Assembly: GCA_025354075.1 (NCBI GenBank)
Contig: JANXNO010000122.1
Span: forward strand, 1 to 12,154
Reading direction: 5' to 3'
Length of the DNA: 12,154 bases
From: Burkholderiales bacterium
GTDB lineage: Bacteria; Pseudomonadota; Gammaproteobacteria; Burkholderiales; Casimicrobiaceae
In this document: one piece after another, positions 9,056 to 12,154 of the stretch
Numbering within the stretch: the stretch's first letter is position 1
How the letters are laid out: every line of letters begins with the position of its first letter
Program-made: the position numbers and the translations under genes
The notes under the pieces: model-generated
Seen by the model: only the letters and a program-made list of their open reading frames with translations
The model's database searches: none
What the model was told of the DNA's origin: nothing

Positions 9056-9205
9056 TTGAATCTACACGCCGCACTCACCCCCATCATTTCGCTGATCGCG
9101 GGCATCCTGATCTTGATCATGCCGAAGCTTTTAAACTTTATTGTTGCGATCTATCTCATCGTCATCGGCCTGGTAGGACTGTTCGGCGGCTCGCTTCGTT
9201 TGTAG
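9056..9205 (+). CDS. DUF3096 small membrane protein
   Basis: This tiny protein of about 49 residues reads MNLHAALTPIISLIAG followed by hydrophobic sequence through LLNFIVAIYLIVIGLVGLFGG. The pattern of two transmembrane helices with a MPKLLN turn between them is that of DUF3096 proteins, inner-membrane proteins of unknown function. I prefer the TTG start at 9056 because GAGG at 9047-9050 is well spaced and family members begin with the same MNLH-like sequence. An in-frame ATG at 9023 would add 11 residues but lacks a ribosome site. Confidence 0.78.
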   Translation: MNLHAALTPIISLIAGILILIMPKLLNFIVAIYLIVIGLVGLFGGSLRL

Positions 9206-9241
9206 TCGTGGCCTGCAAGGGCGAACGTTAAAATCGGGCCT

Positions 9242-10441
9242 ATGGCCCGTAAACACCGCACTGAATCTCTTCCGACCGTTCGCCTCAAGAGTGAGCGGAC
9301 ATTTCATCACCCGCTGATTTTTCAGAAAATGGTGGAGCGCCCGCAAGAGCGCATCGTGCCGGGCGATCTGGTGGAGGTGGTCAGCGTTGACGGCGAATTC
9401 ATAGGGCGCGGCATGTTAAACATGCAGGCGCCGATGGCGATCCGCCTTCTCACCGAAAAGCAGGACGAAGTGGTCGATACGCATTTCATTGCGGAGCGTA
9501 TTTCCACGGCAGTGCAATTGCGGCGCGAGGTCTATGGCCTTGATGAAATGACCGACAGCTATCGCGTGATTCATGCGGAAGGCGACGGGTTGTCCGGGCT
9601 GATTGTGGATCGCTTTGGCGACGTGTTGGTTGTGTGCTTTTACGCGGCGGGCATGTTTCGCATGCAGCACTGGATTTATGACGCATTGTTATCGCAGTTT
9701 CCCGAATCGCATATCTTTGCGTTTGGTGACGACAACGCGCAAAAACAGGAAGGCTTCGAATGCCCGCCCGGCAAGCCGCCGCATGGCGGCAAACCCGTCA
9801 CGATCAGCGAATTTGACGCCAAGTTTTTTGTGCAAATTGGTGGCAAACACAAGACCGGCTTTTTCTGCGATCAGCGCGACAATCGTCAGCGTTGGGGCGA
9901 GCTGATCGCCGCAACAAAAAGCACCAGCATGCTCGATCTGTGCTGCAACTCCGGGGGCTTCGCGGTGTATTCCGGCCTGAACGGCGCGACCGACATCACA
10001 GGCGTTGATCTCGACGAAGAAGCCGTCGATTTCGCGACGCGCAACTTGCGTTTGAACAACATTAAAGCGAAGGTTGCGCAGGCCGATATTTTCCCGTGGC
10101 TGCGTGAAGCGCAAGAAGCAGGCAAACGCTGGGACGCTGTCGTTCTTGATCCCGCGAAGATGACCCGTGCGCGCGACGAAGTGATAGACGCGCTGAAAAA
10201 ATACCTCGACATGAACAAGCTCGCGCTGAGCGTCGTCAAGCCGGGCGGTTTGTTCCTCACCTGCTCATGCACGGGCGTAGTGAGCGAGGAGCAGTTCCTC
10301 GACATGCTGCGCCGCGCGGCGTTTTACTCAGGGCGCGAGGTGCAAATACTGGAAGTACGCGGTGCTGGCCCGGATCATCCCTGGATGGCGCACGTGACGG
10401 AGAGTCGGTACCTTAAAGCGGTGTTCTGTCGCGTGCTCTAG
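9242..10441 (+). CDS. RlmI-like class I SAM-dependent rRNA (cytosine-C5) methyltransferase with PUA domain
   Basis: This 399-residue protein has an N-terminal PUA-like RNA-binding domain (about 16-75, with VPGDLVEVVSVDGEFIGRGMLN), a small central domain (SYRVIHAEGDGLSGLIVDRFGD) and a C-terminal Rossmann methyltransferase domain. Motif I is LDLCCNSGGFAVY (from 231), the SAM-binding acid is in GVDLDEEA, motif IV is LDPAKM (302-307), and motif VI is TCSCTG (340-345), whose Cys residues are candidates for catalysis in m5C formation. E. coli RlmI (396 residues) methylates C1962 of 23S rRNA. The E. coli family usually has DPPAF or DPPKL at motif IV, so this belongs to a divergent subgroup whose target base is uncertain. 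The start has only a weak ribosome site. It stands alone, 36 bases after the DUF3096 gene. Confidence 0.85.
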   Translation: MARKHRTESLPTVRLKSERTFHHPLIFQKMVERPQERIVPGDLVEVVSVDGEFIGRGMLNMQAPMAIRLLTEKQDEVVDTHFIAERISTAVQLRREVYGLDEMTDSYRVIHAEGDGLSGLIVDRFGDVLVVCFYAAGMFRMQHWIYDALLSQFPESHIFAFGDDNAQKQEGFECPPGKPPHGGKPVTISEFDAKFFVQIGGKHKTGFFCDQRDNRQRWGELIAATKSTSMLDLCCNSGGFAVYSGLNGATDITGVDLDEEAVDFATRNLRLNNIKAKVAQADIFPWLREAQEAGKRWDAVVLDPAKMTRARDEVIDALKKYLDMNKLALSVVKPGGLFLTCSCTGVVSEEQFLDMLRRAAFYSGREVQILEVRGAGPDHPWMAHVTESRYLKAVFCRVL

Positions 10442-10688
10442 CCGCGAGACACTCCAGCGCCCGAGCGCCCATAGGCTCGGTTAGCGAACGAGGGTTTCAG
10501 TTCACGGCGCTCAATCGCTACGACCATTCAATTTCAGATTTATCGGCATCATTGGCCGCTCAACAAGCACGCGCGTGATGTTAAATTTTGTGCGCGCCTT
10601 TTTGCATATTCATTATGACGATCGCATGAACGCGCAATCCCTTTTGCCGATTTATGCCTGGGAGCGGCGCTCCCGGCGGAGCGTTGTT
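10442..10688 (+). promoter_or_regulatory. Intergenic region upstream of the LivK-type gene
   Basis: This 247-base gap carries a small stem-loop just after the methyltransferase stop (ccgagc 10461-10466 with gctcgg 10475-10480, 8-base loop), too short and lacking a T-run to be a sure terminator. Its AT-rich stretch at about 10579-10620 is the likely promoter area for the binding-protein gene, though no exact boxes can be assigned. The reading frame of the next gene extends upstream to GTG 10575, but that stretch lacks a signal-peptide character and is taken as leader. Confidence 0.35.
10660..10674 (+). promoter_or_regulatory. Hairpin abutting the ribosome-binding site of the LivK-type gene
   Basis: gggagc (10660-10665) and gctccc (10669-10674) form a perfect 6-bp GC-rich stem with a GGC loop, extendable by a T-G and a C-G pair to 10658-10676. 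The Shine-Dalgarno ggcggag (10675-10681) begins at its base, seven bases ahead of the ATG at 10689. The stem could limit ribosome access. Confidence 0.35.
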
Positions 10689-11813
10689 ATGTTGTCAGTT
10701 CGCCAGTCACTCGTTATTGTCACGTTCTTTCTCAGCGCCTTTGCGCACGCACAGAGTGCCCTGAAAATAGGGCTCGTGGTGCCGCAAACCGGGGCACTAA
10801 AAGGTGCGGGTAAAGACGTAGCAAGCGCGACCGTAGCATGGGCGTCCGAACACAATCGCAGCGGCGGACTGCGCGGGCGAAAGATTGACCTGCGCGTCTA
10901 TGACGACGAGAGCAGCGCGGACGGAGCGAAGCGCGCGGCCACCAAAGCGATTGCCGACGGCGTTGAGCTTTTCGTCAATTGCTTCGGCACGGTGGCCTGC
11001 ATTCAAATCGCAAAGGAGGCGCAAGCCGCGAACCTCGCGCTGCTCGGCCCAATTGCAGGCGCAGAAGTGCTGCGTGAAGCCGCGTTTTGCAATGTGTTTT
11101 CAACCCGTCCGTCCGCGTCACAAGAGATGGCTGCCATTTTCAAGTACGTTACGACCGTCGGACAATCCGAGACCACAGTGATCTATCAGGACGACGGGTT
11201 TGGCAAAGGCTACCGCGATGTGCTGGCCAAGGCGACTGAATCTACGAAGGGCTTCCGCATCAAAAATCAGTTTGCCATCGATATCAACACGCGAAACTTC
11301 GACGACGTTGCCGCCAAAGTCATTGCCTCGGGCGAGGCCTTCAGTGTCGTTCTTTTGTGCAACACGCCCAATTCAATTGCGATGATCAATGCGCTCAGCA
11401 AGCGTGGCTATCGTGGAATCAATTTCAATTTGGCTGCGCAGGCCAACTCCACATTCATCACGGCAGTATCGCAAGAAGTTCGCGCCAACAAAATTGTCGC
11501 GTCCTTCGTGACGACCGCACCACCGTCCACCTCACGCGCGGCCGCGGCGACCGGTTATCGCACCGCCCTCGCCAGCTGGGCCAAAGAATCAGAACCCGGC
11601 TACGTCGGCATGGAAGCCTACGTGAACGCCGCCGTGCTCGAGAAGCTCACCGAGGGCTTTGCACCGGCCCGCATCGACGCGACGCTCAGGCGTCACCCAC
11701 GCGACGGCCAGATCGGTGGCATACCTATGAGCTATCAGCCCGAATCCCGCACCATGCGTGGCTGGCTCGACATCGCGGTGGTTTCGCAAACGGGACAGAT
11801 TCGCCACCAGTAG
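10689..11813 (+). CDS. Periplasmic branched-chain amino acid-type (LivK-like) ABC transporter substrate-binding protein
   Basis: From ATG 10689 this is a 374-residue protein whose first 21 residues (MLSVRQSLVIVTFFLSAFAHA) form a signal peptide with an AHA|QS cleavage site. The mature part starts LKIGLVVPQTGALKGAGKDV, the standard opening of Peripla_BP_6 (type I fold) receptors. GGLRGRKIDLRVYDDESSADGAKRAATKAI is the first-lobe pattern. Later elements include VIYQDDGFGKGYRDV and YVGMEAYVNAAVLEKL. Related proteins bind Leu/Ile/Val, amides, aromatic acids or other small acids; the ligand here is unknown. No permease or ATPase genes of the Liv type are adjacent, so it may be an orphan receptor. 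ggcggag gives a good ribosome site 7 bases ahead of the chosen start; the frame is open upstream to 10575, but an earlier start would bury the signal peptide. Confidence 0.9.
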   Translation: MLSVRQSLVIVTFFLSAFAHAQSALKIGLVVPQTGALKGAGKDVASATVAWASEHNRSGGLRGRKIDLRVYDDESSADGAKRAATKAIADGVELFVNCFGTVACIQIAKEAQAANLALLGPIAGAEVLREAAFCNVFSTRPSASQEMAAIFKYVTTVGQSETTVIYQDDGFGKGYRDVLAKATESTKGFRIKNQFAIDINTRNFDDVAAKVIASGEAFSVVLLCNTPNSIAMINALSKRGYRGINFNLAAQANSTFITAVSQEVRANKIVASFVTTAPPSTSRAAAATGYRTALASWAKESEPGYVGMEAYVNAAVLEKLTEGFAPARIDATLRRHPRDGQIGGIPMSYQPESRTMRGWLDIAVVSQTGQIRHQ

Positions 11814-11824
11814 CGTCGCAGTGG

Positions 11825-11855
11825 GTGGCGGGTGCAGCGAACCAGAACCCGCTAC
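11825..11855 (+). terminator. Terminator-like hairpin after the LivK-type gene
   Basis: gtggcgggt (11825-11833) pairs with acccgctac (11847-11855) as a 9-bp stem with one G-T pair and a 13-base loop, 11 bases past the TAG stop at 11811-11813. Only a short attt follows, so termination may be weak and could let some transcription run into the next gene. Confidence 0.4.
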
Positions 11856-11888
11856 ATTTGCGGCTCACATTGATGCGGAACACTTTCT

Positions 11889-12154
11889 ATGCGGCCGTTT
11901 GCTGCCACCACTTACAGCGCTGTTAGCCCCGGCAAGCGCGTCCTGATTCTCGGCGCAGTGCACGGCAACGAAGTCGCCGGCACGCACGGCATTCGTCGCG
12001 TAATTGACGAGATAGAAAGCGGTGCGCTCGAAATTGAAAACGGCACGGTAACTTTCGTGCCGATCACCAATCCGATGGCCTATGCGATGAAGCGCCGGAT
12101 CGGTGATCGCAACCTGAACCGCAATCTCGCGCCCACCGAAACGCCAACCGAGTT
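11889..12154 (+). CDS. Succinylglutamate desuccinylase/aspartoacylase family protein, N-terminal part; 3' end outside window
   Basis: The frame opens at ATG 11889 and remains open for 88 codons to the window edge. After MRPFAATTYSAVSPGKR comes VLILGAVHGNEVAGTHGIRRVI, whose HGNE supplies the first zinc ligands (His and Glu) of the AstE/AspA group of M14-like metallohydrolases. TFVPITNPMAYAMKRRIGDRNLNRNLAP follows, with the Arg/Asn cluster that usually holds the substrate carboxylate. The family removes acyl groups from N-acylated amino acids (N-succinylglutamate, N-acetylaspartate) and related amides in the cytoplasm. Which substrate applies cannot be told from the fragment. The ribosome site is weak (GGAA, 11 bases upstream). 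Confidence 0.85.
   Translation, partial: MRPFAATTYSAVSPGKRVLILGAVHGNEVAGTHGIRRVIDEIESGALEIENGTVTFVPITNPMAYAMKRRIGDRNLNRNLAPTETPTE

Noticed and set aside
10568..10577. 10-bp palindrome cacgcgcgtg
   Set aside because: Low-complexity CG alternation of a kind common in GC-rich DNA; no promoter context.

Overview
The window looks like chromosomal DNA of a betaproteobacterium, probably Burkholderiales-like. This is judged from protein character (a YadGH-type exporter, a DUF3429 membrane protein, a TIGR02450 protein, an OpuBC-type receptor with a likely permease fusion) and moderate to high GC with dense coding. No taxonomic marker gene is present, so the assignment is an inference. No rRNA, tRNA, CRISPR array, insertion sequence or phage gene was seen. 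The content is ordinary metabolic and transport genes, and I do not find a convincing new multi-gene system.

Left part (1-5460), all on the minus strand. Reading with transcription from the right: a two-gene ABC-2 exporter (ATPase then permease, overlapping by 4 bases); a ketopantoate-reductase-family enzyme; a PF04185 phospholipase C/acid phosphatase reading frame broken by two single-base losses, both at A-runs; and an osmoprotectant (glycine betaine/choline type) binding protein whose 3' end leaves the window at base 1. A perfect 20-bp palindrome lies between the phospholipase and the binding-protein gene. Phospholipase C action on phosphatidylcholine can yield choline compounds, so the phospholipase and the uptake protein may be functionally linked.

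Middle (5461-9205). A divergent control region of about 250 bases leads on the plus strand to a large molybdopterin-binding subunit of the xanthine dehydrogenase/CO dehydrogenase superfamily with the form II signature AYRGAGR. No FeS or FAD subunit gene lies beside it. It is followed by a DUF3429 membrane protein, a convergent TIGR02450 protein, and a tiny DUF3096 membrane protein.

Right part (9242-12154), all on the plus strand: an RlmI-like PUA/Rossmann rRNA cytosine methyltransferase, a periplasmic LivK-type amino-acid binding protein with a clear signal peptide, a terminator-like hairpin, and the N-terminal part of a succinylglutamate desuccinylase/aspartoacylase-family zinc enzyme cut by the window end.

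The items most worth checking are the doubly frameshifted phospholipase, the palindrome and promoter arrangement before the betaine/choline receptor, and the isolated CoxL-like subunit.
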